64,000 nucleotides of DNA from Cryptomeria japonica (lineage: Eukaryota > Streptophyta > Pinopsida > Cupressales > Cupressaceae). This document shows positions 46,112 to 58,530 of the stretch, one piece after another. Made by a program: the position numbers and the translations under genes. The notes under the pieces were generated by a model. The model ran no database searches. It was not told the DNA's origin and saw only the letters and a list, made by a program, of their open reading frames with translations. Position 1 is the first letter of the stretch. Each line of letters opens with the position of its first letter. The stretch covers positions 332,606,302 to 332,670,301 of the forward strand of contig NC_081413.1 of assembly GCF_030272615.1 (NCBI RefSeq), read 5' to 3'.

Positions 46112-47783
46112 TGTTGTCCCCAATTTTAGCTCGCTTAAATTGTGGAATAACCCCTGTAAAATTTTTCCGTTCCATAGTCCATGTCCTCTAGGCACACATT
46201 TCGAGGTAATTTTCAAATGCTCAATGTAGTATGAACCCTCGAGTTGTCCTCTCAATCAGTCTTCCTTCATTTTTCTTCATTCTGTTTTCTAATTTTCGGA
46301 GTTAGAATTTTTTTTACCTCTTGCAATGTCGGGTCTTAAACCTGACATTACATAATTGTATAGCCCCTTTATGTAATTCGGGTCTCACGACCCCCATTAC
46401 ATGTCTTATGTAATTTGAGTCTCAAGACTCCCATTATATGTCATATGCATTTTCACTTGTAATTTGGGTTTTGAAATCTAAATTATAACTTTTCTCAGAC
46501 TTAGTCAAATTTTTTTTTTTTTTTTTTGCATTTTTTGGAGTTTTTATTCGACAACACATGGTTTTTGTCAGATTTTTGTCCAATTCTGAGAATGCTCAAA
46601 TTCATTACTATGTTTCCATTCTAGATGACCTAGAAGCACATGTTACCTTGCAACAATGTGAAGACTTCAAGGATGATGATAATGAAGAAGTGTCTCCAGA
46701 CACTTAAATCGTCTTTTTGATTTGTTGTAGGATGCAATTTCCCTTTGACAAATTACATGTAATGTTAAAAATTATAATTGCAAGTAGTCACATTATTTGT
46801 ATTCTTGTAACTTGTAATTACATGTAAACAAATTACAAGTCGAAAGACGGTAGGGTTTTCATTTGGAATAAGTCATAATTAGTTGTGGAATAAGTTTTAG
46901 TTAGTTGGACTTTTTCCACTTTTTGCTCTTAGCCTCTCTCATATATATTGGAGGGTGCTTTATGTAAAATTTTTCTCAAGAAAGAAAAAACTTTGTTACA
47001 ACGATAAATACTTTGTGTTTTATACTTGTAAATTTGACTCTCAAGCAATATAAGGAGAACACTCGAGTTTTCAAACTCTATGTTGATACCTTGTTCATAT
47101 ATTCATTGTGTTCTTATGTTACAGTGATATATTTTTCTGCATATACTTGAGATTCTAGTAAGGTTGTTGGAAAGAGCTTTAATCTGATTTCTTGCAGACT
47201 TTGTGCTGCAAATATTGAAGGTTAAATTAGCATAGTTAAGTGTTTATGATAGGAAGAAGTTACAAGACTTTGTGCTTGTAATTGTTCTTGTTCATAGCAG
47301 TTTAAAAGTGCATTATATTGACAGACTTTTGAGTTGCTGTATGTTGTACGTTGTTACCATAATAATCATTTTAGAAGGTTGATAGGATAGTAGAAAAGTT
47401 GAAGACTTTGGGCTTCTGTTTCTATTTTCCAGTCCCGGGGAAGCGACGGAAGACTTTGGGCTTTTATTGAAACTTCGCTTCCTATTGTATAAGCACTTTT
47501 ATAATTGTTGAGATTTCTCTAAAATTTTTGAATTTGTTATTTTAAGTTGTAGTTTCTTTTCTGAAAAAAGAGAAAAGAATATCATCTTTTTTGAAAAAAG
47601 AAAAAAAGATGTTGTCCCCCCAAGTTAAATTAGTATTTATAGGTTATAGTCAATTTGTAATAGTTAGAAGAAGTAGAAAAGGGGGAGCCTTCCCTTAAAA
47701 TTAGGAGAGTTTTTAACTCGCATACTATGGCTGAAATGATAATTTTGCACGCCTTTCGAGGTGTACAAAATTTTCAACCAACA
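46112..47783 (+). mobile_element. Solo LTR related to the Tat-like family
   Basis: It starts TGTTGTCCCCA (the minus-strand start of the Tat-like LTR is TGTTGTCCTCA) and ends 'acaaaattttcaaccaaca', the complement of that family's other end. It shares 'ggaataagtcata.ttagtt', 'attacatgtaa', and a TATA-like sequence at the matching distance from the 3' end. TAGAG stands one base outside each end (46,106-46,110 and 47,785-47,789). No internal region is present, so it arose by LTR-LTR recombination. At 1.67 kb it lacks the large U3 ORF. U3 contains ~50-bp units with the self-complementary look 'cgggtctcacgaccccc' (46,330-46,440) and a T-run at 46,511-46,528. Confidence 0.82.
46940..46949 (+). promoter_or_regulatory. 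TATA-like box of the solo LTR
   Basis: 'catatatattgg' lies ~840 bp before the LTR end, the same relative place as CTATAAATAC in the two long LTRs. Confidence 0.5.
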
Positions 47784-47910
47784 ATAGAGTTACTCATTGG
47801 GTTTGTCCATATATCCATGTCATCTGCAAACTATTTTTATGGTAAGAAAATGTGATATTAGAGTTATTCATTGGGTTTGTCCATATATCCATGCCATATG
47901 CAAACTAGCG
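47784..47910. repeat. ~68-bp tandem duplication beside the solo LTR
   Basis: 'agagtta.tcattgggtttg' plus 'tccatatatccatg.cat.tgcaaact' occurs at 47,786 and again at ~47,855, with 'tatggtaagaaaatgtgat' between. A related third part precedes the LTR (46,060-46,110). Confidence 0.8.
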
Positions 47911-50900
47911 TGGAAAAGAAATGTGTTGGCATAAAGATCCATTAGTGATATCACCCATAGGGGTTCACAATTGTAACATACAAGCCTCCAACTAGAGTTC
48001 AACCCCATAGGAAACACCTAATTTTCCTTGTGAGCAGTCCCTATTAAAACAGATCCTTTTGATCTATTTCAGCGTAAGGATTAATGATGCTGTCTATCAG
48101 CCACTTTGAAGCTAATTCTAGGTCTGTTTCAACTAGAAATATTGGCAAAGAATTGATGCTGCATTTTCATGACCCCTTCCATTATGGTAGTTAGAAAATG
48201 CTATGTAGTATCAAGGTAATGCGTGAACAAGGAATGTAAACTATAAGTGAAATAATATTCATCGTATGCCTTAATGAGGTTTTTTAACGCTACTTGCTGC
48301 ATAATTAACTATAACTTAGTGCAGTGCACATCCTTGCAAAAGATTGTAATGTCCCCTTTTCTAAATACCCTAGTTTAAATAGGAAATGTAAGATGGTTAG
48401 AGATATAAATTTACCAATTAGATCCTGATTGAGACCCTTCAATTATGTTAGATATAAGATCAACCTTTCCTACTAGGGTTCGGAACATTATCTTAGTCAT
48501 CATTATAGTTTACATAATGTGCATGTAGATTCCCTCAAAGCTTAATCCATAACTCCTACACATTATGAAGCACCATGGGAGATCATACAAGTGCCTCAAT
48601 CCTATCCATCAAGCCCATGAACATGGAATGGCACTGGCCATTTGGCCTCCCAGCCCCACTCGGGGTTAGTACTACTCGGATGGATTCTTATGCTACTTGC
48701 ACTAGTTGTATGTACATTCTCCCCTCCATAATGGAACGGCAGATGAATCTTCATTATTATTAATTATGCATATCTATATATATTAGAAGCCATGTTTATC
48801 TGCATACATTCCTACTAGGAAGACCAAATAGCAAATCAGCAATATCAGAGTCTATGCTTTATGCATCATACCCAATACTGGTCAATATATAAATCTGCAA
48901 CTATTCTTCTTAAGTCTGAAGCTACTTGCTTCTTTCTGATCCACTGATCCTTATAACTTGTTCCTACTTTATTCAAATGAAAGGCCAATAATAAATCAGC
49001 CAAGTCATTATGCATTATACTCCATACCACAATATTAGATAAGCATATATGCCGCTGGTTAATGTATAATTCTGAGTCTGCACTCTCAGTAGTTCGAATG
49101 CTCAGTGACTTTATCTCTTCGATGATCCCCATGGATCCTTTTTCCAAGTGATTTGTCCTTCCTCTTATATCTTCAAGTGAGGGGAAGACACACCTTTTCA
49201 TTAAGTCTATTGCCTTTGCAAGGGATGCAACCCTTCATAATTAATTGCTGCCCTGCTGTTTTATTTAATTCAAATTCTCTTTTTGCTTATTTCCTGGAAT
49301 TGCTGCCTAGGAACACCCCTTAAATAATCTGAATTACACTAAACCCTCCTCCCTTTTTAAATAAACCTTACTTGGCTTAATCAAAGCAGATGATTTCTAT
49401 GCCAATGTTTTCTACGTAACCACTGACATCTCATTCTGGTCGGCTCTTTAAATAACTGCTGCTATTATCTTATTTTGGTCGCATCTCCTTTAAATAATAC
49501 GCTGCCATTTGAATGCTGCTGATGATTTCCTTAGTTCAGTCAGCCTTTGATTGTTGTTCAATTAATCTTAATCTTAGTCGGCCTTCCCAATACTAATAGC
49601 TATATATATGTGTTATAGGTAGTTTGAAGGTTGGACGATGCAATTTCTTGAAGTTTTCAGTCCATTCTTAATTGACCTACCCTAGGGTATTGCTATTTAG
49701 GGGAAGATTTATGTGATTAGTTTTCTGTAACAAGAGATTTGGAGGTTGTAACCGCTCATTTCAAGTGTTGTTCAAATTCAGACTTAGTCTAGCATCTTTG
49801 GCATTCATTATTGCAAGTATATTTGGCATCATTTTGGAGGTTAGAAAAATAAGTATTTACGTATTTGTAATTTTGATTTCTGGATTAACAGACTGTATTG
49901 TTCATTTTAATTGTTTCTAGATCTATAGAAAGATTGCCAATTGTTTGACAAAATATCATGAGTAATCTATATGATGGTGTGGATTTATGATGAATACATG
50001 ATTTAGAATTTTAGCTACAACTGTTTTAAGTGATTCCAATTACAATTTCTTCATAAAAGGCTGTATGTAAAGTGTTTGATGAATGTCTACAAGCTAAAAT
50101 CACAATTATTGCGACAAGCTAAAATCAGAATTATTGCAAGTTTGGGAGAAAATTTTGTGGAGGGACTTTACATGTTCACGATAGTTCAAGCTTCTCAAGC
50201 TTCCGTTTCCTTGACTAAGCAACTCAACGTCTCTAAACATACTTGCTCCTTTAGAAATTCGCTATAAGGCCATATGCAACATTGCCAAAGTCTCCACAGA
50301 GAGTTCCCTTGACTGAATAATCGATGACTTGGCCTTTTCTAGTGGTCTTGCATTTGAAATGTTACATCTACAAACTCCATATTCCCTTACCTTTCATTAG
50401 AAGATTGGGAATCTGTTTTACCACCTAAAGATTCGAAACTTAACCTTTGATCAACAGCCTGAATTAATTTCTCTTTTAGATCAATGGTTGTGAATAATGG
50501 GTGGACTGTCAAAAGTGCTCACTATTTAATTAGCTGATTCACCACAATCGAATAACATATGCCACATATTCCTCATATATTCATTGAGCATTTTCTTTAA
50601 CTTGTTAAATAGCACCCATAATCAATGTTTATGATGCATTCACTTTCAAGTTCAATGGATGTGGGAGATCAATAGATCACCCAAAGCGTGCACTACATTA
50701 TTTGCTGATCTATTGTAGCTTGCTAGATTGTGACATGTAGCTAAGGGATTGATGATCCACATTAAGTTTGGAATATTATAGAACTTGCAAAGAAATATCC
50801 CAAATTAGAAAAACTAGGCCCACAATATATTTGCTAGTGGCCTCCATGTGGCAAAATATCATTTCTTCCTGCAAATATGGACACTCGCAAAAATTTCACA

Positions 50901-51031
50901 TATTCTTCCATGGATCAATAAAAATCAATCTCAATGTGCCAAATGTCCTTAGCTTTTTGCTCTTTCATTTCTTTGATTTGCCACGTAAACTATTTAAATA
51001 CCGAGCAAGATCAACAACTGAGATACTTTTA
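47911..51031. other. Intronic or intergenic sequence with a possible LTR fragment
   Basis: No gene recognised. TGTAATGTCCCC at 48,345 equals the minus-strand start of the chromovirus LTR here (TGTAATGTCCCCAAC), and a TATA-like 'tatatatatgtgttatag' lies at ~49,602, so 48,345 onward may be a plus-strand LTR of another family; its end was not found. At 49,240-49,560 'tttaaataa' and 'gctgct' words repeat loosely. The remaining open frames are short and without domains. Confidence 0.4.
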
Positions 51032-51591
51032 TGAGCACACTCTTATACTAAGAGGTGGGGGGGCGGGGGTGTGAATCAATATAAGACAAACTTTTACTTA
51101 TTTAAAATTTAACAACCACAATAATAGCAAACATACAAGATCCACACAATTAAGAACACAAGATTTATGTGGAAACCCTTTCAGGGAAAAACCATGAAGG
51201 ACTGCTTGGATATACTGTCCAAGTCCAGCTACAAAAAAATGATCTTACAATATTCGTAGGCACCAACTCATTGGAGACACTAATCCTCACTTACAAAATT
51301 TGCAGGCACCAACCTATTAGAGACATCAATCCCCACAATTGAGCGCCAATTCAACAAGAGACACCAATCTCTTCTTTTAGCTGGCACCAACCTCTTCTAT
51401 AAAATTTCACCTTTTGGATGTTGCTTCTTTAATAGATGAACATATTTTTCTGTACTTTCACACTTCACAAAATCTGCTCTATATTAAATCTTCTCTGCAT
51501 TATATCTGCTTTGCTTTGTATTTGAATGTTGAAACTTTCTCACACCATACCTACAAACATGCTTCACCTTTTCGTATCACTTTGGGCCCCC
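51032..51591 (-). mobile_element. Ty1/copia 3' LTR, outer part
   Basis: The minus strand reads 'tggtttttccctgaaaggg' then 'tttccacataaatc', the R/U5 text typical of plant copia LTRs, and 'gattcacacccccgccccc' before the end near 51,032 (TGAGCACAC in plus). The LTR resumes at 58,531-58,727 on the other side of the chromovirus; total ~757 bp. The last five bases, CCCCC, are duplicated at 58,526-58,530. Confidence 0.6.
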
Positions 51592-52649
51592 TGAAATGAT
51601 TTGAACTACAGAGAGACTGCACTACTGGGATTTTGTATTATTTCGTTGTTTAACATTAACGGTTTCTCATTTAATTGTTTAGTTATTGCAGTAGCTTGCA
51701 TGCACACTAAATAATTTGCAGGAATACAGTGGCAATAAACTTTATTTAATTCCTTTAATTACATGCAAGTGATCAGAAACAATAGATATATTAATTTGTA
51801 TGATCACAGTTTTACAACAGATTTATTTATATAAACAATATTCTCACATACCCGGCCATTACATTCAGATTGTGATCTCTAGTTGGACTTCTTTGTTCTA
51901 TCAAAGGATGGCATTCCACAATCAGCATCACCCAGATTATTCAAACCTTGACTGCTGAAGAATTCGAACTGATATAAATTTCTTTGAGGAGTACGATTTC
52001 TGACTTCTATACAGCTGCGATTTCTCCTAGTCGGCTGGGTCTCCAATTTGTGTGTTGCAGCCTTAAATGTCTGAAGACTCCTGCTGTTTGAGTAGACGTA
52101 GAGCAATGTATGGAACCGTGACTGCTACAGATGACTGATCTCACAAAATCGAACCATAAAACAAAACATATATACTGCGATATGTGAGTGAAAACCAACA
52201 GATCCGCCTTGGGGTTGTGCCCAAGGAAGGAAGGCATGCAGGGGTTTCGTCTTGAGCCTGAAAGCTATGGCTTGCAGAGAATAAAATATAAAATCATAGG
52301 CAACAAAATGAATTCCAGGTTGCATCGATCCTTAATTATAATCTTCAAACACTCCCAAAAAGCCATCGAACTTCTTCCAGAAGTCTCCTTCAGCATCGAC
52401 TAGGCAAAGGGCTTCTATAACATTAATTATTAAATACCCCCCTTAAAAGACTTTGCCTAGGCATTAAACGTTATGTCTTAAATGGCCCTTTTTTAATGAC
52501 TTAATGGACTTTTATAATATTGATCCATTATAATAGTTTTTGGCCAATATTTGTTTATCCCCTTTATTTAATTAATAACTCTAGCCTCGAGGATAGGAAG
52601 GGCTAGAATTTGACTGCCATTTGCTTGTCAGAGTGTTGGGGACATTACA
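51592..52649 (-). repeat. Chromovirus 3' LTR
   Basis: In plus coordinates it begins TGAAATGATTTG and ends GGGGACATTACA; on the minus strand it reads TGTAATGTCC...TTTCA. It matches 57,467-58,525 base for base apart from scattered changes. Confidence 0.92.
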
Positions 52650-53330
52650 GTCCTCCGTCCTCGGAATTGTTGGTCCTCTAGCAATTGCAAGCTAGGACGC
52701 TGTAATATCTCTTCTCCTTCCCAAGTAGCGTCTTCAAGAGGCAAATTCTTCCATTTGATCAAATACTCCCGTACCGATTTGTTCCTTAGTTTCCTCTCTC
52801 TCCAATTTGCGATGCCTTCAGGAACCAAAACCAACTTTCCGTCTTCATCTAGAGGTGGCAACTCAGGAGAAGCAACTGTATGCTGACCCAAAGCCTTTTT
52901 AAGGCAGGAGACATGAAACACAGTGTATTTTGCTACCCTTTGGTAGCTCCAATTCGTATGCAACCTCTCCTACTCTCTTCAAAATCTTGTAGGGCCCATA
53001 AAAATGTGGCTTCAACTTTTTTGCCCCAATCATCTTCATTGTGGTTTGTCTGTAAGGCTGGAAATGTAGGAAAACTAAGTCCCCCACTTCAAAAGTTCAC
53101 TCAACTCGATGCCTGTCAGCATACAACTTCTGTTGGTTCTGTGTATGATGTATATTATCTTTTAGTTCCTTGAGAATGTCCTGATAGCTCTGCACAGTCT
53201 CCTTAGCCTGTGGGACCTTACTGTCATCAAACGCTAAATCCATAAATGATAAAGCCTCATACCATACAAAGCTCTGAAAGGTGACATGCCAATGGACATG
53301 TGATAGGTGGTATTGTAGCAATACTCACCA
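52628..53330 (-). pseudogene. Chromovirus integrase C-terminus and chromodomain
   Basis: Frame 53087-52899 gives MGDLVFLHFQPYRQTTMK and LKPHFYGPYKILKRVGEVAY ('GD.V.l.l.py...... L.p.y.GPf.i...ig'), the SH3-like C-terminal part. Frame 52963-52628 then gives VSCLKKALGQH and the chromodomain: REYLIKWKNLPLEDATWEGE ('.yLVKWkg.p..e.tWE'). The aromatic positions Y, W and W are present. Upstream, SLSFMDLAFDDSKVPQAKET links to the core. Frame changes occur near 53,090 and 52,950. It extends 22 bases past the LTR edge, as commonly seen. Confidence 0.85.
52650..52662 (-). other. Polypurine tract of the chromovirus
   Basis: The minus strand reads GAGGACGGAGGAC directly before the 3' LTR, all purines but two; this is where plus-strand DNA synthesis would be primed. 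Confidence 0.6.
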
Positions 53331-54007
53331 AGATAGAGCCACCTCACCCAAGCATGCTGCTACCCCGAAACATAGTTCCACAAATAGCCTTCAATCCATT
53401 TATTCACTATTTCTATTTGCCCATCCATTTGAGGATGGTAGCTGGTGTTGGGTGTTAGTTCAGTTCCTACCAATCTGAATAATTCCTGCCAAAACATACT
53501 CATAAACCTGTTGTCTCTATCACTCACAATCGTTTTGGGCAATCTAAAGACCTCCTTGAAAAATAATTCCACAATCTGCAATGCTGAGGAGCCGGTAGGA
53601 ATAGCAAATAAGTGTGCATATTTAGTAAGCCGATCAACTACCACAAAAATACAATCTTTCCCATGCACACAAGGTAGGCCTGTGATAAAATCCATTGATA
53701 TCCCTTCCCATTTCTGCTCAGGTATTGGCAAGGGCTGTAGAAGGCCTGCAGGAAATGTGTGTTCTGACTTGTCATGTTGACAAGTCAAACACTCTCTAAC
53801 ATGTTGGAGCACATCATCCTTCAATCCTTTCCAGATAAACCTCTCACGAATCTGGCGATAAGTTTTGAAGAAACTTGGATGTCCTGCCACAGGTGTATCA
53901 TGTAATGGCTTTAATATTTTAATCTTCAACTTTGAACCAGGTACCAGATAGATTCCGTTTTTATAATAAATAATGTCATCCATCACTGCATATCTGTCAT
54001 CCTGCAC
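53331..54007 (-). pseudogene. Chromovirus integrase core
   Basis: Zinc finger HDTPVAGHPSFFKTY...ECLTCQHDKSEHT (H-H-C-C), then WEGISMDFITGLP (first Asp), VVDRLTKYAHLFAIP, TIVSDRDNRFMSMFWQELF (second Asp) and YHPQMDGQIEIVNKWIEGYL (Glu), i.e. the full D,D,E set. The frame 54007-53360 is open over 215 codons and is the best preserved integrase in the window. Confidence 0.92.
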
Positions 54008-54061
54008 CTTACCATCAATGAGATCACAAGCAAAAGAATTCTTTGAATATTCAGTTATTAA

Positions 54062-54427
54062 CTATGTCTTCCAATCTGCTGCGATCTCTGTGAGGCAACA
54101 AAGAGTGGGTTTCCTAGAGAGAGCATCTGCCACAACATTTTTCTTTCTCTTTACATATTCCACATCAAAATCGTAAGCTTGAATCTTGCTTACCCATTTT
54201 TGTTGTTGCTCATTTAAATCCTTTTGCTCCAGGAAATACTTGAGATTGTTATGGTCTGTCTGCACTACGAAGCGAGTCCCTACCAAGTACTACCTGAACT
54301 TAGCTAGCGCATGCATGATTGCTAGCATCTCCTTATCGTATGTGGAATATAGTCTCTCATTGTCCGTCAACTTTCTTCTCTCATATGCGATCGGATGCCG
54401 GTTCTGCATTAACACTGCACCAATTCC
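54062..54427 (-). pseudogene. Chromovirus RNase H
   Basis: After the RT frame stops at WDASG, homology continues in the same reading (GIGAVLMQNRHPIAYERRKL, YDKEMLAIMHALAKF) with stops at ~54,428 and ~54,288, into frame 54286-54062: FVVQTDHNNLKYFLEQKDLN, WVSKIQAYDFDVEYVKRKKN and VVADALSRKP with the final Asp. A usual Ty3/gypsy RNase H. Confidence 0.88.
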
Positions 54428-55915
54428 TTATCCCGATGCATCCCACTCCAATACAAATGGTTGCGTGAAATTCGGTAATGCCAGCACTGGACACGAACTC
54501 ATAGTATCCTTAAGCTTATCAAAAGCTAACTGTGCACCTTCTGACCATGAGAATGCACCCTTCTTAGTTAAGACTGTCAGTGGAGAAACTAACTGTGAGA
54601 ACCCACGCACAAACCTCCTGTAATATGAACACAACCCCAAGAAGCCCCTCAACTCAGATATGTTTTTAGGTGGTGGCCAGTCTAAGATTGCCTGAATCGT
54701 TTTTTGACGCACTTTCACACCATCACCGCCAATGATATGTCCCAGATACAAGATCCCTGTCATCCCAAATTCACATTTAGAGGCTTTTGCATAAAGTGAC
54801 TGAACCTCCACAATGCCCAACACCACATCCAAATGATGCAAGCGATCACTCCAAGTTTTGCTATAAATCAAGATATCGTCAAAGAAGACCAAAACAAGTC
54901 TCCTCAACTGCTCTCGAAACACATGATTCATACAAGATTGAAATGTTGCCAGTGCATTTGTGAGTCCAAAGGGCATGACCAGAAACTCAAAATGCTCGTA
55001 ATGACAACGAAAGGCAATTTTATGAATATCCTCTTCTTTGACTTGTATCTGATGATAACTAGAGCGAAGAGCTATTTTGGAGAAGTACATGGCCCCGTGT
55101 AGTTCATCGATCAACTCATTGATCCTGGGTATGGGATATCTATTTTTAATAGTCTTCTTATTTAATGCCCTGTAATCTATGCACATACGCATCATCCCAT
55201 CTTTCTTCTTAACCAACACTACCGATGAGGCACATGGGCTCGAATTGGGCCTTATATATCCCATACTGAGAAGTTCTTTTATTGTCTTCTCTATCTTCTC
55301 CTTAAAGTGACGTGAGTGCCGATAAGGTGTGGTGATCAAGGGCTTTGAGCCCTCGTCCAACTCAATCACATGTTCAAATCCTCTGTCAGGGGGTCGTCCA
55401 GGAGGTATTTCTCCAAAAACTGCACTATGCTTATCTAACACTAACTGTATGTCCACACGATACTCTAATTCCCCACTGGAAGCTGGTTTAGTGGAAACAA
55501 AACATTGTGCTGTCCAATCTACATCACCATGCCTAAAACGGGCCTCCATCCTTCTAGTTGACACCACCCGTGGTCCACCATCTGCCATGGCCTTAAGTAT
55601 TGTCTTTTTCCCATTTACCATGAATACCAACTGCATCTGTTTGAAGCCTTGAACATAGCGTTCAAGTGACTCCAACCACTCCAATCCCAACACAACATCT
55701 ATATTACTGAGATTAAGCACATAGAAATTCCTTGTCAAAGTGTAGTCACCAATCTGTATATTGAGCTGGGGAATGACCTTAGTGCAAGCTAGTGGAAAAC
55801 CATCAGCCACTATGATGCTGAATCCAGGAAACTCCTCAGTCTGAAGTCCACGCCTCATTACCAATCCTTCGTCAATGAAGTTATGCGTGGCTCCACTATC
55901 AACCAAACATACCAT
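54428..55915 (-). pseudogene. Chromovirus protease and reverse transcriptase
   Basis: One 495-codon frame. Protease: VCLVDSGATHNFIDEGLVMR (DSGA) and IDVVLGLEWLESLERYV. RT: YRHSRHFKEKIEKTIKELLS, SPCASSVVLVKKKDGMMRMC, DYRALNKKTIKNRYPIPRIN, SKIALRSSYHQIQVKEEDIH, MPFGLTNALATFQSCMNHVF, LVFFDDILIYSKTWSDRLHH (FFDD-type catalytic box) and LGLCSYYRRFVRGFSQLVSP. SKIALRS has Ala where the catalytic Asp of 'SKiDL.sgYhQi' is expected, so the enzyme would be dead even without stops. The last residues are the start of RNase H (LEWDASG). Confidence 0.93.
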
Positions 55916-57364
55916 CCTCTATCCCTTAAGATCACCCTTCAACTTGAATGGCCGGCTACGAGGAACTCCAGATAATGTAACAATGCGCGGGGTTTCCTTA
56001 ACCACTGAGTCCTCCAACTCTATCTGTGGCTGGTCTCCCTGCGTAGAACCCTCATCAGTGCTGTTATCCTGTTCTTCCTGCTCTTCATTCTCAAAAATCA
56101 CCTCAATAAGATGCACCTTGCCTTTACCAAGGCAACGATGGCCAGTCTCCCATGGTTCTTTGCAATTGAAGCATAACTTCTTCCTGCGAAGTTCATTCCT
56201 AGACTTCTGATCTGATTTTGTCAGGAAGTTCTTTTGTGGTTTAGAACCCTTTTGCTTTGACTGAGACCCACTAAAGAACTTCTTCTGCGGTTGGAAGGGA
56301 GGTGTGGTCTCTAAATCCAATGCTAGACCAATGGCATCATGTAATGTGCTAGGCTTATGAGCCTTAACCAACCCTCACAATCTGTCACTCAGGCCTTCAA
56401 CAAATAGCATTGTAACATGCCTCTCAGACATATTAGGTACCATAACTACAATTTTCTGAAATTCATTGTTATATGCCTCTACATGACTAATCTGCTTAAG
56501 CTATGCCAACTCCCTATAATAAACCTACACATCTTTCTTGTCAAACCTAGCAATCAATTTATTGACGAACTCCTCATAAAAATGAATTAGTGCATGATCC
56601 TAAGAGACTAGCCCATGATGCCACCAGTCATACACTACTCCTTCCAAATGCATTGTGGCAAATTGAATGGCCTTGTCTTCCTCCATCGATTTGAGTGATA
56701 GGAAGGTGTCAAGTTTGTGTACCCATGATCTGGCACTCACCTGTCCACTGCCATCAAAAGTGGGTAAAGGAACTTTGTTTAATGCATCCTTATATTCTGC
56801 CGGCTGAGTACTCTAGGCCTTTGGTCTTGCCTATTCATTTGATATCTCGCCTTTTCCTTCCATTGATCCATAAACTGATTTAGGTTCATTAACCCCCTAA
56901 CTTGTTCCATAAGTGTCATGTAATCAGCATATGCAGCCATTACATCAACTATAATATGAGTTTCTTTCCTCTGCTTCCTCCGGAATTGTCTCCTCTTCAG
57001 TTTGTCTAGGCAAGAAGGTAGGACGAAGGGGTCTATCAGATCGTGTAGTCGCTGTTCTAATAGCATTAGACCCTGCTCTATCAAGGTTCTCATGTCCAAT
57101 ATTGGCCTGACTGGGTACACTACGTGATCTTCTTGACCTTGAGTGATCCATCCTCAACTGACCCATAGCCGTGATCATTCGATCCTGGAATTGTTGCATC
57201 ATCTGCTGCTGCTGCTGAGCAAAGGCTGTCAGAAATTCATTCATTTGATTGTTTAAATCCCTAGGGGGTGATCCATCTCCTCTTTCACCCATTTCACCTT
57301 CAGTTGGCCTAATTTCAGATTCTTCCTGGTGCCCAGATTTACTCCTAGTGTTGTATCTATGCAT
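55916..57364 (-). pseudogene. Chromovirus gag
   Basis: It starts at Met 57,364 (MHRYNTRSKSGHQEESEIRP) with a Gln-rich helix (FAQQQQQMMQQFQDRMITAM). The middle (56,880-56,400) is the capsid-like part, readable only with stops and frame changes. The end, 56371-55919, has KAHKPSTLHDAIGLALDLET, basic KKFFSGSQSKQKGSKPQKN and the knuckle CFNCKEPWETGHRCLGKGKV (C-x2-C-x5-H-x-C-like, slightly altered). One stop separates it from the protease frame, in phase, so Gag-Pol was a single ORF. Confidence 0.88.
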
Positions 57365-57451
57365 AGAATTTCTTTATACTGACATGCAACCACAACTCAC
57401 ACTCAGAAACTGACATGCACATGATTACCCCACACAGGCTGGCAGGAAAGG

Positions 57452-57465
57452 TGGCTCTGATACCA
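57452..57465 (-). other. Primer-binding site of the chromovirus
   Basis: The minus strand reads TGGTATCAGAGCCA, the classic complement of initiator-methionine tRNA, one base inside the 5' LTR. Confidence 0.92.
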
Positions 57466-57466
57466 C

Positions 57467-58525
57467 TAAAATGACTTGAACTACATAAAGACTGCACTAC
57501 TGGGATTTTGTATTATTTCGTTGTTTAACATTAAGGGTTTCTCATTTAATTATTTAGTTATTGCAGTAGCTTGCATGCACACTAAATAATTTGTAGGAAT
57601 ACAGTGGCAATAAAATTTATTTAATTCCTTTAATTACATGTAAGTGATCGGAAACAATAGATATATTAATTTGTATGATCACAGTTTTACAACAGATTTA
57701 TTTATATAAACTATATTCTCACATACCCGGCCATTACATTCAGACTGTGATCTCTAGTTGGACATCTTTGTACTATCAAAGGATGGCATTCCGCAATCAG
57801 CATCACCCAGATTATTCAAACCTTGACTGCTGAAGAATTCGAACTGATATAAATTTCTCTGAGGAGTACGATTTCTGACTTCTATACAGCTGCGATTTCT
57901 CCTAGTTGGCTGGGTCTCCAATTTGTGTGTCGCAGCCTTAAATGTTTGAAGACTCCTGTTGTTTGAGTAGACCTGGAGCAATGTATGGAACTGTGACTGC
58001 TACAGATGACTGATCTCACAAAAACGAACCATAAAACAAAACCTTTATATTGTGATATGTGAGTGAAAACCAAGAAATCTGCCTTGGGGTTGCATCCAAG
58101 GAAGGAAGGCTTGCAGGGCTTTCGTCCTGAGCCTGAAAGCTACGGCTTGCAGAGAATAAAATATAAAATCATAGGCAACATAATGAATTCCAAGTTGCAT
58201 CGATCCTTAATTATAATCTTCAAACACTCCCAAAAAGCCATCGAACTTCTTCTAGAAGTCTCCTTCAGCATCGACTAGGCAAAAGGCTTCTATAACATTA
58301 ATTATTAAATACCCCTCTTAAAAGACTTTGCCTAAGCATTAAACATTATGCCTTAAATGGCCCTCTTTTAACGACTTAATGGACTTTTATAATATTGATC
58401 CATTATAATAGTTTTTTGGCCAATATTTATTTATCCCCTTTATTTAATTAATAACTCTAGCCCCGAGGATAGGAAGGGCTAGAATTTGATTGTCATTTGC
58501 CTGTCAGAGTGTTGGGGACATTACA
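57467..58525 (-). repeat. Chromovirus 5' LTR
   Basis: The pair of 51,592-52,649. Its inner terminal dinucleotide is TA in plus coordinates instead of TG, a point change. CCCCC follows at 58,526. Confidence 0.92.
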
Positions 58526-58530
58526 CCCCC

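Larger units (their letters stand above)
51592..58525 (-). mobile_element. Chromodomain Ty3/gypsy retrotransposon (chromovirus)
   Basis: LTRs at 51,592-52,649 and 57,467-58,525, target duplication CCCCC (51,587-51,591 and 58,526-58,530), initiator-Met-tRNA primer site, gag, protease, RT, RNase H, integrase and chromodomain in order on the minus strand. A count by eye over ~330 bp of LTR found about 14 differences. Chromodomains steer integration to marked chromatin. Several stops and frameshifts in gag and after RT make this copy defective. It inserted into the copia LTR. Confidence 0.93.

Noticed and set aside
48866..49201. 111-codon minus-strand frame in the intron-like region
   Set aside because: No recognisable domain, no partner exon, and composition like its surroundings.
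51879..52403. ORFs repeated at 57,754-58,278 that look like a duplicated gene
   Set aside because: They lie in the paired chromovirus LTRs and are duplicated because the LTRs are.
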